DNA of 64,000 nucleotides from Kaistella antarctica. GTDB taxonomy: Bacteria > Bacteroidota > Bacteroidia > Flavobacteriales > Weeksellaceae. Shown in pieces: positions 25,988 through 33,959 of the stretch. The position numbers were made by a program, and so were the translations under genes. Position 1 is the stretch's first letter. Each line of letters begins with the position of its first letter. The notes beneath the pieces are model-generated. The model was not told the DNA's origin. It did not search any database and saw only the letters and a list, made by a program, of their open reading frames with translations. The stretch lies in contig NZ_FOIX01000002.1 in NCBI RefSeq assembly GCF_900109615.1, positions 496,001 to 560,000 of the forward strand, in the 5' to 3' direction.

Positions 25988-26776
25988 ATGAAAGTCAAAA
26001 TTCCATCACTCCTATTTTTACTACTTCTCGTTCTTCACTCCTGCGAAAACAAAACGCAAAAAGCAACGGAATCAAAATCGAGCGCCGTCCAAAAAGTAGG
26101 ACGAGTGGAAACTAGTAAAATCGACACTACAAGTATGGTTGCTCCTTTTGAAGTAATTACCGATTTTGTAGAAGTGGAGAATGATCCGTACGAACCAGAA
26201 ATTATTTATCCAGAAACAGGAAACACTGCTGCAGATTTCCTTCCCAATTTAAATATTTATAAAATTCAATACCAAGCAAAAGGAGACTTAAATAAAGATG
26301 GTCGAGATGACCTCGTGGTGGTGCTGGTCCACAAAGAATCTAAGATAGCAGATCGGCCGATGCTTATATTACTTCAGAATAAAGAAAAATCTTATCGTTT
26401 AGACAAAATTTCTAATAAGGTATTTCCAGTAGAATATAATGAAGCTGACTATAAACATTTTGACACTGAAGATATTAGTGTGGAGGACGGTCAACTCTAT
26501 ATTAATCTTTATAGCATCGGTCCCAGCGGCAATATTTTTGCCTCCTTCAAATGCAGGGGAAATGATTTCGTCTTAGATAACTTGGAGGGTAATTTTAGAG
26601 GCGCGGGTGGAAGTTCTATAATTACTTATAATTCTTCTACAGGAGAAATTTCAACAGTTGATACCAATACGATGGAAGAGGATATGCCTTCTAAATCTCA
26701 CACCTCAAAATCTAAACAAAAAAGATATCTCTTCGAAAACACTTCTATCACTAATTTTTTTCTAGAGGATAATTAA
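25988..26776 (+). CDS. Lipoprotein with an FG-GAP/calcium-loop-like segment
   Basis: The 262-residue protein has a lipoprotein signal (PSLLFLLLLVLHSCENK, lipidated Cys at residue 19), a Ser/Lys-rich linker and a C-terminal beta-rich region. The motif AKGDLNKDGRDDLVVVLVHK near residues 100-117 has the D-x-N-x-D-G-x-x-D calcium loop of FG-GAP/VCBS repeats. The remainder resembles no enzyme. It is flanked by two copies of the same intergenic repeat in the same orientation, and lies in the accessory block between rpmI and infC. Function unknown. Confidence 0.7.
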   Translation: MKVKIPSLLFLLLLVLHSCENKTQKATESKSSAVQKVGRVETSKIDTTSMVAPFEVITDFVEVENDPYEPEIIYPETGNTAADFLPNLNIYKIQYQAKGDLNKDGRDDLVVVLVHKESKIADRPMLILLQNKEKSYRLDKISNKVFPVEYNEADYKHFDTEDISVEDGQLYINLYSIGPSGNIFASFKCRGNDFVLDNLEGNFRGAGGSSIITYNSSTGEISTVDTNTMEEDMPSKSHTSKSKQKRYLFENTSITNFFLEDN

Positions 26777-26828
26777 AAGTACAAGCGCCGAAGTTAGGAG
26801 TTTTATACTGATTTTCGAATATAATTTT

Positions 26829-26942
26829 GCGCTCGCTTAACAGTTTAATTCTACCAGTCGGGCGATCCACTTTTAATCCTCGCGCCAGCGCATCTTTCTA
26901 CCGCTCGTTCCGGGATAACCGTTTCTACCACTCACGCCTGAG
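26829..26942 (+). repeat. Dispersed intergenic repeat, family A
   Basis: Blocks AGTCGGGCGATCCACTT, CCTCGCGCCAGCGC, TACCGCTCGTTCCGGGATAA and CCGTTTCTACCACTCACGC match the copy at 25711-25867 in order and orientation with about one change in six bases. The remaining bases to 27096 are A/T rich and show no gene. Confidence 0.75.
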
Positions 26943-27096
26943 GAAAAATTAAAACAAAATATTTATAATTCAAGAATAATTTTTTTTTTCACAGAATACT
27001 AAATATTTTTAAACGTAATTTAGAACTAGCGTATATTTACGAGTTGTGCGATATGCTAAAACAAGGACTTACAAATATAAAAAATCATCAACACCA

Positions 27097-27726
27097 ATGA
27101 AAAATTATTTATTACTCTTATTTTTTACTACTAACTTTTTAGCTTGTTCACAAACGCCAGATAAAGAATATAAAAAATATTGGGAAAATGGAAAATTAAA
27201 TGAGGTAGGACTACTTGATGATGATGGGAATAAGACTGGGGAATTTACGTATTATTATGAGGACGGAGCTCTTCACGCGAAAGTAAACTATTCAAAAGGA
27301 ATTGCAAATGGAGAAAGCATTAACTATCATTATAGAGGTGGAAAAATTTGGGACGAAGGAAAATATGAGAAGGGTGAAAAAACCGGTGAATGGAAAGGTT
27401 ATTATAAAACGGGAGAATTAAAGTCTGTTCTGAATTACGTAAATGGAAAGAAATTTGGCGAGTGCAAATATTATTATGAAAATGGAAAACTATGGCAGAT
27501 TGGCCAATTTGACAAAGAACAAAAAGGTTTATGGAAACACTTTTATGAAAATGGTGAGTTGAAAGGAATGGGAAACCATGTAAACGGAAATGAAATTGGT
27601 GAATGGAAATGGTATTTTGAAAATGGACAATTAGAAGAAATTGGGAATTATGAAAAAGGGAAAGAAGTAGGCGAATGGAAATATTACGATGACAAAGGTA
27701 ATCATATTGAAACGATAAAAAACTAA
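27097..27726 (+). CDS. MORN-repeat (YwqK-like) lipoprotein
   Basis: The 209-residue protein has a short lipoprotein signal (MKNYLLLLFFTTNFLACSQ) and then seven or eight tandem repeats of about 23 residues with the pattern YYENGKL-x(4)-Y-x-x-GKKxGEWKYY (for example KTGEWKGYYKTGELKSVLNY, EIGEWKWYFENGQLEEIGNY). This is the toxin_YwqK / MORN-like repeat. Such proteins occur in Bacteroidota surface lipoproteins and in polymorphic-toxin immunity loci; the annotation as antitoxin is not supported here because no toxin gene is adjacent. The start at the ATG before the signal is preferred to an upstream ATG. Confidence 0.8.
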   Translation: MKNYLLLLFFTTNFLACSQTPDKEYKKYWENGKLNEVGLLDDDGNKTGEFTYYYEDGALHAKVNYSKGIANGESINYHYRGGKIWDEGKYEKGEKTGEWKGYYKTGELKSVLNYVNGKKFGECKYYYENGKLWQIGQFDKEQKGLWKHFYENGELKGMGNHVNGNEIGEWKWYFENGQLEEIGNYEKGKEVGEWKYYDDKGNHIETIKN

Positions 27727-27824
27727 AAGAACATCACACAACAAGGTATCTATACAAGAGGGCCTGAAGTTTTCATCGAAGATTTTAGCGATTAACTAAG
27801 TTTTTAGCAAGTATAAAAATAATC

Positions 27825-28091
27825 ATGGAACATACAGGAGTTGTTGGAATGGGAATGTTAGCTGCATGGAGAAATTCAGGTCTAGGAACGGAACTTATGA
27901 AACATTCAATTAATTGGGCAAAAGAAAATGCAATTTTAGAACTGTTATGGCTGCAAGTTTATTGCGAAAATGAAATAGGTGTAAATCTATACTGGAAAAT
28001 GAATTTTAAAGAAAATAGAATTATTAAGAATTACTTTAAACGTAACGGAAAATACTATGATAATTTGACGATGAGTTTATCCCTAAAATAA
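27825..28091 (+). pseudogene. GNAT acetyltransferase, N-terminally truncated
   Basis: The 88 codons match only the C-terminal half of a GNAT fold: GVVGMGMLAAWRNSGLGTEL holds strand 4 and the acetyl-CoA pyrophosphate loop (R-x-x-G-x-G), followed by LLWLQVYCENEIGVNLYWKMNF, the helix and strand 5 of the RimJ/RimL-like type. The expected first 70-80 residues are missing, and an in-frame stop lies upstream of the ATG, so this is probably a gene remnant. It lies in the accessory block between rpmI and infC. Confidence 0.7.
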
Positions 28092-28242
28092 AAAATTGAA
28101 CACACAACAAAGTATTTTTTTTTTGCATATCTAAAATACCTATCAGAAAAATTTATTCAAAAATTTCCGATACGAACAGTCTCACAACTTTACACGGTAA
28201 TATATTTATTTTTAAATGCTCGATCAAATAATTTTCTAACGC

Positions 28243-28272
28243 AAAAAAAAAGAGACTCCCAGAGAGCCTCTT
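28243..28272 (-). terminator. Intrinsic terminator of the stress-type gene
   Basis: AAAGAG-ACTC and GAG-CCTCTTT pair imperfectly on the minus strand, followed there by eight T. It is 37 bases after the stop codon of the gene ending at 28309. Confidence 0.7.
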
Positions 28273-28308
28273 TACTATTTTATAATTCAAAGTTGATTTC
28301 GCTAATTT

Positions 28309-28839
28309 CTAAAAAGTATTTCTACTTCCTTCAGAATCCATATCTGATTCCATGCCATCACTTGCCGTGTCATAAAATCGGTCTCCATCCGTGAAATAAA
28401 GATTGTTCTTCGCTTTACTGATAATTCTGGCGCGTTCTTTTTCGCTTAACTCAGTCGATTTTCCAGTGGCAGCTGTATCTGGATATCTTTCTTTAGTGAA
28501 TTCATTCACATTAATTGCTCCTTCATCATCCATAATTTCTCTGGCTTTTTCTGCACGGTCCATGTCATCGGTATAAACGGTTATGATATTGCTTTTGCTA
28601 CCTGCGTAACTGTACTTGCTTCGGTCATCTTCATTATCTCCGAAAAGCCAGTTCCAGAATCCTGTAGTTTTTTCATCTTCTTTGTAATTATAATTACTGG
28701 AAGGTTGATCTCCCAGGACAGAAGTCGAGTAGCGGGAAACATGGTAATCTTCGGCTGGAAAACCAGCACTGTTTAATTGGGTTACAACGGTATCTAAATC
28801 TTCATTGTTGGGGAACATTCCCACGATGGTGTACGACAT
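28309..28839 (-). CDS. Stress-type acidic protein (general stress protein 17M-like)
   Basis: The 176-residue acidic protein has an N-terminal beta-alpha-beta segment MSYTIVGMFPNNEDLDTVV and a second one SNIITVYTDDMDRAEKAREIMDDEGA, resembling the general stress protein 17M/YflT fold. The C-terminal 50 residues are low complexity and charged (TELSEKERARIISKAKN, then Asp/Ser-rich). The first 15 residues and the TDDMDRAEKA segment match the protein at 32083-32439, a shorter paralog on the other side of infC-thrS. A role in osmotic or general stress is suggested only by family likeness. Confidence 0.65.
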   Translation of the reverse strand: MSYTIVGMFPNNEDLDTVVTQLNSAGFPAEDYHVSRYSTSVLGDQPSSNYNYKEDEKTTGFWNWLFGDNEDDRSKYSYAGSKSNIITVYTDDMDRAEKAREIMDDEGAINVNEFTKERYPDTAATGKSTELSEKERARIISKAKNNLYFTDGDRFYDTASDGMESDMDSEGSRNTF

Positions 28840-28994
28840 AATTTAATTTTTAATATTAATAATTGTGATTTGGTAGTTAACATAACATCAAAAATGATGA
28901 CAAAATCAATGTTCAGCATAAATTTTACAACTTTTTAACATCATGTAAATTGATCGTGTCGCCACAGATTTTTGGAAAGCATCAGATTATTAAA

Positions 28995-29030
28995 AGAAAA
29001 AAAAGAGACTCTAAAAAGAATCTCTTTAAT
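28995..29030 (-). terminator. Intrinsic terminator of thrS-infC
   Basis: AAAGAGA (29002-29008) pairs with TCTCTTT (29021-29027), with additional A-U pairs near the loop. On the minus strand eight T follow after a short gap. It lies about 50 bases after the infC stop codon, so infC is not transcribed into rpmI. Confidence 0.7.
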
Positions 29031-29075
29031 ATTGTATAAAAGTGGTGTGATAATCACCTCACTAAATCGTCAAAT

Positions 29076-29639
29076 TTACTTCGCCGGTTTTTTCGGGCTC
29101 ATCATCATAATCATTCTCTTACCTTCTAATTTAGGCAATTGATCAACTTTTCCAACGTGCTCTAATTCCTGTGCTAATTTAAGAAGAAGGATTTCTCCCT
29201 GATCTTTAAAGATGATCGAACGTCCTTTAAAGAAAACATACGTTTTCAATTTGGAACCTTCTTCTAAGAATTTTTCAGCGTGTTTCTTTTTGAAATCATA
29301 ATCATGCTCATCGGTTTGTGGACCGAATCTGATTTCTTTAACAACAACTTTAACTTGTTTAGATTTTAGTTCTTTCTGTTTCTTCTTTTGCTCATAAAGA
29401 AACTTTTTATAATCCAGAATTCTGGAAATAAAAGGTTCTGCTTTATCTGAAATAACCACCAAATCCAATTCCTGATCTTTTGCTATTTCAAGAGCTTTTT
29501 CTAGCGGATAAACGCCGGGTTCCACATTATCACCTACTAAACGTACTTCTCTTGCCCGAATCTTTTGATTAATCTGGTGCAAATCTTCTTGAACACGTCT
29601 CTGTGGACCTCTACCTCTGTAATGAAATTTTTGTGCTAT
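29076..29639 (-). CDS. infC: Translation initiation factor IF-3 (probable ATA start)
   Basis: IF-3 binds the 30S subunit and checks initiator tRNA and start codon. The protein has the N-domain ([20 protein letters not shown]), a Lys-rich linker ([14 protein letters not shown]) and the C-domain ([28 protein letters not shown]). If started at the first TTG it lacks the basic N-terminal extension; extending upstream gives [19 protein letters not shown] with ATA as the only plausible start, making 187 residues. No ATG, GTG or TTG occurs in frame between that codon and thrS, although the frame is open. Rare start codons in infC underlie autoregulation in E. coli (AUU). It lies 26 bases after thrS. 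Confidence 0.9.
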   Translation of the reverse strand: MAQKFHYRGRGPQRRVQEDLHQINQKIRAREVRLVGDNVEPGVYPLEKALEIAKDQELDLVVISDKAEPFISRILDYKKFLYEQKKKQKELKSKQVKVVVKEIRFGPQTDEHDYDFKKKHAEKFLEEGSKLKTYVFFKGRSIIFKDQGEILLLKLAQELEHVGKVDQLPKLEGKRMIMMMSPKKPAK

Positions 29640-29665
29640 GGTGTCTTTTTTTAATTGGTTAAATT

Positions 29666-31591
29666 CTAATTTGTAATTTTTGCTTCTTTTTTGAAGTAAG
29701 TGATGAAGTCATCAACGGTCATTGTTCCCAGATCTCCTTCGCCTCTTCGACGTACAGAAATCGTTCCGTTTTCCTCTTCATTCTCGCCGACGATTAACAT
29801 AAAAGGTAGTTTTTGGAGTTCCGCATCACGGATTTTACGACCAGTCTTCTCGTTTCGCTCATCAATCAGTCCGCAAATATCGTGATTTTCCAGCAATTGT
29901 GAAACTTTTTTTGCATAATCCGTATATTTTTCACTAATCGGCAAAATCGTAAACTGATCTGGTGCCAACCAAAGTGGAAAATCTCCAGCTGTATTTTCTA
30001 ATAAAATCGCTATAAATCGTTCCATAGAGCCAAATGGCGCGCGGTGAATCATCACAGGTCGGTGCTTCTCATTATCGCTTCCAATGTAAGTAAGGTCGAA
30101 TCTTTCCGGTAAATTATAATCTACCTGAATGGTTCCTAACTGCCATTTGCGACCCAAGGCGTCTTTCACCATGAAATCAAGTTTTGGACCGTAGAAAGCT
30201 GCTTCACCATATTCGATGACGTAGTTTAAGTTCTTCTTTTTAGCGGCCTCAATAATGGCATCTTCTGCTTTTTTCCAGTTCTCATCAGAACCGATATATT
30301 TTTCTTTATTCTCGGGATCTCTTAACGAAACCTGAGTTACAAAATCTTCAAATCCTAAAGATTTGAAAACATACAACGTTAAATCAATAACATTTTCAAA
30401 TTCTGCCATCAGCTGATCTGGGGTACAGAAAATGTGAGCATCATCTTGAGTAAAGCCACGAACTCTGGTTAAACCATGAAGTTCGCCTGATTGCTCATAT
30501 CTATAAACTGTTCCAAATTCTGCAAATCTTTTTGGCAAATCTTTGTAAGACCATTGACCAACTTTGTAGATTTCACAATGGTGTGGACAGTTCATTGGTT
30601 TCAACATAAACTCTTCGCCTTCGTTTGGAGTTTTTATAGGTTGAAAACTATCAGCTCCATATTTGTCCCAGTGTCCAGAAGTTACATATAATTCTTTGGC
30701 TCCAATGTGCGGCGTCATTACGAATTCGTATCCAGATTTTTTCTGTGCTGCGGAAAGAAAGTCTTCTAATTTTTTTCTTAAAGCGGTTCCTTTTGGCAAC
30801 CATAATGGTAAACCAGCACCAACTTTTTCAGAGAAAGCAAAGATTCCTAATTCTTTACCGAGTTTTCGGTGGTCACGGCGTTTTGCTTCTTCTAATCGTT
30901 CTAAATATTCAGTTAAATCTTTCTGTTTCGGGAACGTAATTCCGTAAACTCTGGTTAACTGTTTGTTTTTTTCATCGCCTCTCCAATATGCACCGGCAGC
31001 GTTAAGTACTTTGGCTGCTTTTACAATTCCTGTAGCAGGAATATGACCACCTCGACATAAGTCGGTGAAGTTGTCATGCGTGCAGAAAGTAATTTCACCA
31101 TCGTTTAGATTAGAAATTAATTCTGTCTTGTAAGGATTGTCTGCGTATTCTTTTAAAGCGTCTGCTTTTGAAACTGGATACAACGAGAACGTTGAATTCT
31201 TTTTCGCATTCTCCAGCATTTTCTTTTCTATTTTTTCGAAATATTTTTCAGATAAAACCTCATCGCCGAAATCAACGTCGTAGTAGAATCCTTGTTCGAT
31301 TGCTGGCCCGATCGTTAATTTTGCCTCTGGATAAAACTCCATGATAGCTTGCGCCAACAGGTGAGCAGAGGAGTGCCAAAATGCTTTCTTACCCAAATCA
31401 TCATTCCAGGTTAGAAGTTGAACCGTAGAATCGGTCGTGATCGGCGTGGTGATTTCAACCTGTGTTCCGTTGACAATTGCGGAAATGGTGTTTCTCGCCA
31501 AACCTTCACTGATTGACTTTGCTACTTCGAGCGGAGTTACCGCGCTTTCAAATTCTTTGATGCTTCCATCGGGAAGAGTAATTTTAATCAT
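29666..31591 (-). CDS. thrS: Threonyl-tRNA synthetase
   Basis: ThrRS attaches threonine to its tRNA. The 641-residue protein has the N-terminal TGS domain (1-62), the editing domain with the H-x3-H motif [16 protein letters not shown] near residue 75 and CRGGHI, the class II catalytic core with [15 protein letters not shown] and [14 protein letters not shown], and the C-terminal anticodon-binding domain. Length matches the family. It is followed by infC; the usual continuation into rpmI-rplT is missing here. Confidence 0.98.
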   Translation of the reverse strand: MIKITLPDGSIKEFESAVTPLEVAKSISEGLARNTISAIVNGTQVEITTPITTDSTVQLLTWNDDLGKKAFWHSSAHLLAQAIMEFYPEAKLTIGPAIEQGFYYDVDFGDEVLSEKYFEKIEKKMLENAKKNSTFSLYPVSKADALKEYADNPYKTELISNLNDGEITFCTHDNFTDLCRGGHIPATGIVKAAKVLNAAGAYWRGDEKNKQLTRVYGITFPKQKDLTEYLERLEEAKRRDHRKLGKELGIFAFSEKVGAGLPLWLPKGTALRKKLEDFLSAAQKKSGYEFVMTPHIGAKELYVTSGHWDKYGADSFQPIKTPNEGEEFMLKPMNCPHHCEIYKVGQWSYKDLPKRFAEFGTVYRYEQSGELHGLTRVRGFTQDDAHIFCTPDQLMAEFENVIDLTLYVFKSLGFEDFVTQVSLRDPENKEKYIGSDENWKKAEDAIIEAAKKKNLNYVIEYGEAAFYGPKLDFMVKDALGRKWQLGTIQVDYNLPERFDLTYIGSDNEKHRPVMIHRAPFGSMERFIAILLENTAGDFPLWLAPDQFTILPISEKYTDYAKKVSQLLENHDICGLIDERNEKTGRKIRDAELQKLPFMLIVGENEEENGTISVRRRGEGDLGTMTVDDFITYFKKEAKITN

Positions 31592-31743
31592 TTTGACCTA
31601 AAAATTTTAAGAAGCAAAAATACGGATTTTCTCTGAAATATTGTTTTAGTTTTCGGGATATTGTGTCGAAAACTTTTGAGCAATGGCAGTTTATTGATAA
31701 TGTTGAAGATTTTTTCTTTTTAAAAGTAGCAAGCAGGAAGTTC

Positions 31744-31829
31744 TAGCCCTGGTTGAAATGGAAATCCTTTTTTTGGGCTCGGTGAGGAACGAGCCGAGAC
31801 CGAAAAAAGATTGCAATGGAAAACAGGTG
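31744..31829 (+). repeat. Dispersed hairpin repeat, family A
   Basis: The element reads TAGCCCTGGTTGAAATGG, AATCC plus T-run, the inverted repeat GGCTCG / CGAGCC, an A-run with AAAAAAGATT, and GCAATGGAAAACAGG. It matches the minus-strand element at 8402-8511 block by block. It lies in a 490-bp gap between thrS and the stress-type gene at 32083; the rest of that gap is A/T rich, with no RNA gene or reading frame that I can support. Confidence 0.75.
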
Positions 31830-32082
31830 AGGTTTAAATGATAGACGAAACTCTTGTTGCTCCTAAAAAGAATCGCCCCAAGATGTTGGCTTGAGACGAC
31901 TTTATGTCATACGTAACTAAATATGCATAAAGTTATATTTTAATTAAAGTGTTAATTTTAAAATCAAAGATCTAAATGGAATTGGGTTGTGATTATAAAT
32001 AAAAATTTCCCTTCTTAAAATAAAGAAAGGAAATAACGTTCAAGCTGAATATACTAATTTATAATGACCGACTTTTAAAAAG

Positions 32083-32439
32083 TCACTCATTTTTAAGGTT
32101 GAGTTTTTTTGTTGCTTTTCTTTTTTTAGCTAGAATTAGCGAAGAATGCAACTGTATTTTACGAGTTGCTTTCTCTAGAGAAATTCCTGGCGCTTTGTTG
32201 ATAACGGCACCAAATTTCTTCAAAATGTTTTTTGCTTTGTGTGCACGGTTTAAGTTCGGCGTATAAACAGAGATTTCATTTTGATCAATAAAGTGATCTT
32301 CTATTAAAGATTCGGGGTAAATTTTTGTATTCATTGCGAAACCAACGAATTCTCTTATGTATCCAGCTTTTGTTAATTGCGCAGCAGCCGAAGTTGCTTC
32401 GTCGATGGTTGGAAAGATTCCAATAATATTGTAAGTCAT
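32083..32439 (-). CDS. Small stress-type protein, paralog of the 28.3-kb gene
   Basis: The 118-residue protein starts MTYNIIGIFPTIDEATSAA and has a second segment NEISVYTPNLNRAHKAKNIL, both aligning with the 176-residue protein at 28309-28839 (MSYTIVGMFP and YTDDMDRAEKA). It lacks the acidic insertion and instead has a basic C-terminus (KKRKATKKLNLKNE). The start at the ATG that aligns with the paralog is preferred over an upstream one ten codons earlier. The two paralogs flank infC-thrS on the same strand. Function unknown. Confidence 0.65.
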   Translation of the reverse strand: MTYNIIGIFPTIDEATSAAAQLTKAGYIREFVGFAMNTKIYPESLIEDHFIDQNEISVYTPNLNRAHKAKNILKKFGAVINKAPGISLEKATRKIQLHSSLILAKKRKATKKLNLKNE

Positions 32440-32542
32440 GGCTGTAATGTTTGAAGTTAAACTAATCATATGCTTGACATAGGGTAAGCAAATTTCATGA
32501 CATTCGACGACTATTTTACAGCTTTAATATTTCTTTAACACC

Positions 32543-32578
32543 AAAAAAAAACAGTGAAAATTAATTTTCACTGTTTTG
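32543..32578 (-). terminator. Intrinsic terminator overlapping the stop codon of the small Lys-rich gene
   Basis: A perfect 10-bp stem ACAGTGAAAA / TTTTCACTGT with loop TTAA, extended by A-T pairs, is followed on the minus strand by nine T. The TAA stop of the gene above lies in the loop. Confidence 0.85.
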
Positions 32579-32743
32579 GTCGGTATTATCTGTCTTTCCG
32601 TCAGGATTCAATTTTGAAGTTTTTTTGATTTGTTTTTCTAAAATTTTATCATCTTTCACCTTTCCACTGGCTGCAGGAATATTTGGGAAATCTTGATTTT
32701 CTTTTTTCACCTGAGCTTCTTTATTTTTTTTATTCTTATCCAT
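32561..32743 (-). CDS. Small Lys/Asn-rich hydrophilic protein
   Basis: The 60-residue product is very hydrophilic (MDKNKKNKEAQVKKENQDFP, then many Lys, Asp and Asn) with no membrane segment or motif, and is likely disordered. It starts nine bases after the DUF4230 gene and ends in the loop of a strong terminator, the position expected for the last gene of an operon, which is the main reason to call it real. Function unknown. Confidence 0.5.
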   Translation of the reverse strand: MDKNKKNKEAQVKKENQDFPNIPAASGKVKDDKILEKQIKKTSKLNPDGKTDNTDQNSEN

Positions 32744-32752
32744 AATATCTGA

Positions 32753-33367
32753 TTAAAGTGTTGATAAATCGAGTTGACCAGTTTGATCTTCAATTTTATA
32801 ATTTAAAGCTTTTGCCAAAACAAAAATTTGATTCAGATTTTCTAAAAGTTGCTTACGACCTTCATTTCTAAGTTTATTTTGATTAACGGTTTTATAGGCA
32901 TTGTCCTTGGCTGACTTTGTAATTTTTTGAAAATCTTTATCACTAAATCGATTGAAGAAAGAATCATCCATCGATTGAATTTCTACGCTCGGAATAATAC
33001 GAATATCGGCATTAGGCAATTCTTTGATAATCAGCTTTTTGTTAATAGAATCTACTTTTATTTCCATCTTCGATAGATCGTAAGTTACCTGCGCATTAGT
33101 TTTGGTAAAGGTAATAATCTCTTTTTCAGTCGATGGCAAGAGGGAACTTCCTAAGAGTTGCGAAGTGATTTTGGTTTTCTGCATGCTCGAGAAATCCTGT
33201 TCCATCACCACCATCTTATTCATCTTTCTAATTTGGTTGGTAATAATATAATAATCAGTCTGAACCTTATCTTCTGCCTTTTTAGTGACAGCATTCCAAA
33301 GTAGGAAAACGAACACCATTGCGACTACGCCGCCGATAAATGATAATATTATTTGTTTATTTTTCAA
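32753..33367 (-). CDS. DUF4230 membrane-anchored protein
   Basis: The 204-residue protein has one N-terminal membrane helix (IILSFIGGVVAMVFVFLLW) and an exported alpha/beta region with the pattern of DUF4230 (MNKMVVMEQDFSSM, VTYDLSKMEIKVDSINKKLIIKELPNADI). The function of the family is unknown. It starts one base after the thioredoxin-like lipoprotein gene, so the two are translated together and may act in the same envelope process. Confidence 0.75.
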   Translation of the reverse strand: MKNKQIILSFIGGVVAMVFVFLLWNAVTKKAEDKVQTDYYIITNQIRKMNKMVVMEQDFSSMQKTKITSQLLGSSLLPSTEKEIITFTKTNAQVTYDLSKMEIKVDSINKKLIIKELPNADIRIIPSVEIQSMDDSFFNRFSDKDFQKITKSAKDNAYKTVNQNKLRNEGRKQLLENLNQIFVLAKALNYKIEDQTGQLDLSTL

Positions 33368-33368
33368 T

Positions 33369-33929
33369 TTATTTTATTAAATCTTTCAATGAACTTGTGT
33401 CTTTCTTAAGTATTTGAAGCAAGTCTCTTTCCAGATATCCTGTCGAGGGACTTTCAATAATCCTGCCAATTTCCTTACCATATTTCTCTACGATAATGGT
33501 TGGAACCCTTTGAATATTAAGTGGACCTTCTTCGCCATTTGGAGCCTCTTTTTTACGATTCACCGCAATCATTTTTAATTTCGCATCTGGGTATTTTAAT
33601 TCCTCCAAGATCTTGAAAAACCGTGGAACTTCGCGATGGCTGTCTTCGCACCAGGTTCCCATGACCATGGTAATGTTGTACGAACTAAGTTTTAACTTTT
33701 TTAATTCCGTAATCGTTTTTTGATCAAGTGCGTATTCATCATGTTCTTTCAAATACCATTCACTGTAAGGTTCTTGTAAAAGCTGATTTTTGGTTTGGTG
33801 TCCTAAAAGCATTTTTCCGTCGTTTGTTGTTTCTACTTCGCGGTTGATTACTATTTTTTGTGATTGACAAGATTGCAACGTAAAAAGTAGCGTAGAAGCG
33901 GTTAATATTATTTTGGTCAAATTTTTCAT
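33369..33929 (-). CDS. Thioredoxin-like lipoprotein with a single active-site Cys
   Basis: The 186-residue protein has a lipoprotein signal (IILTASTLLFTLQSCQSQ, Cys at 21) and a thioredoxin-like fold with ITMVMGTWCEDSHREVPRF near residues 85-103 and the cis-Pro loop IQRVPTIIVEKYG. The active site reads WCEDS, so the second Cys of a CxxC pair is absent. This argues against an ordinary disulfide oxidoreductase and for a monothiol isomerase, reductase partner or structural role. It is in tight operon order with the DUF4230 gene. Confidence 0.75.
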   Translation of the reverse strand: MKNLTKIILTASTLLFTLQSCQSQKIVINREVETTNDGKMLLGHQTKNQLLQEPYSEWYLKEHDEYALDQKTITELKKLKLSSYNITMVMGTWCEDSHREVPRFFKILEELKYPDAKLKMIAVNRKKEAPNGEEGPLNIQRVPTIIVEKYGKEIGRIIESPSTGYLERDLLQILKKDTSSLKDLIK

Positions 33930-33959
33930 CAGGCGTAAAGTATAATTAGAAATGGATTG

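Noticed and set aside
27097-27726. MORN-repeat lipoprotein as an antitoxin of a toxin-antitoxin system
   Set aside because: YwqK-like repeats are often named antitoxin, but no adjacent toxin is present and the protein is a lipoprotein.
29582-29584. TTG as the infC start
   Set aside because: It would remove the basic N-terminal extension that is encoded in the same open frame and precedes the IF-3 N-domain; the ATA is judged more likely, though not proven.
31830-32082. Possible small RNA or tRNA in the gap before the 32.1-kb gene
   Set aside because: No cloverleaf, CCA end, conserved T-loop or terminator with promoter could be found by eye.
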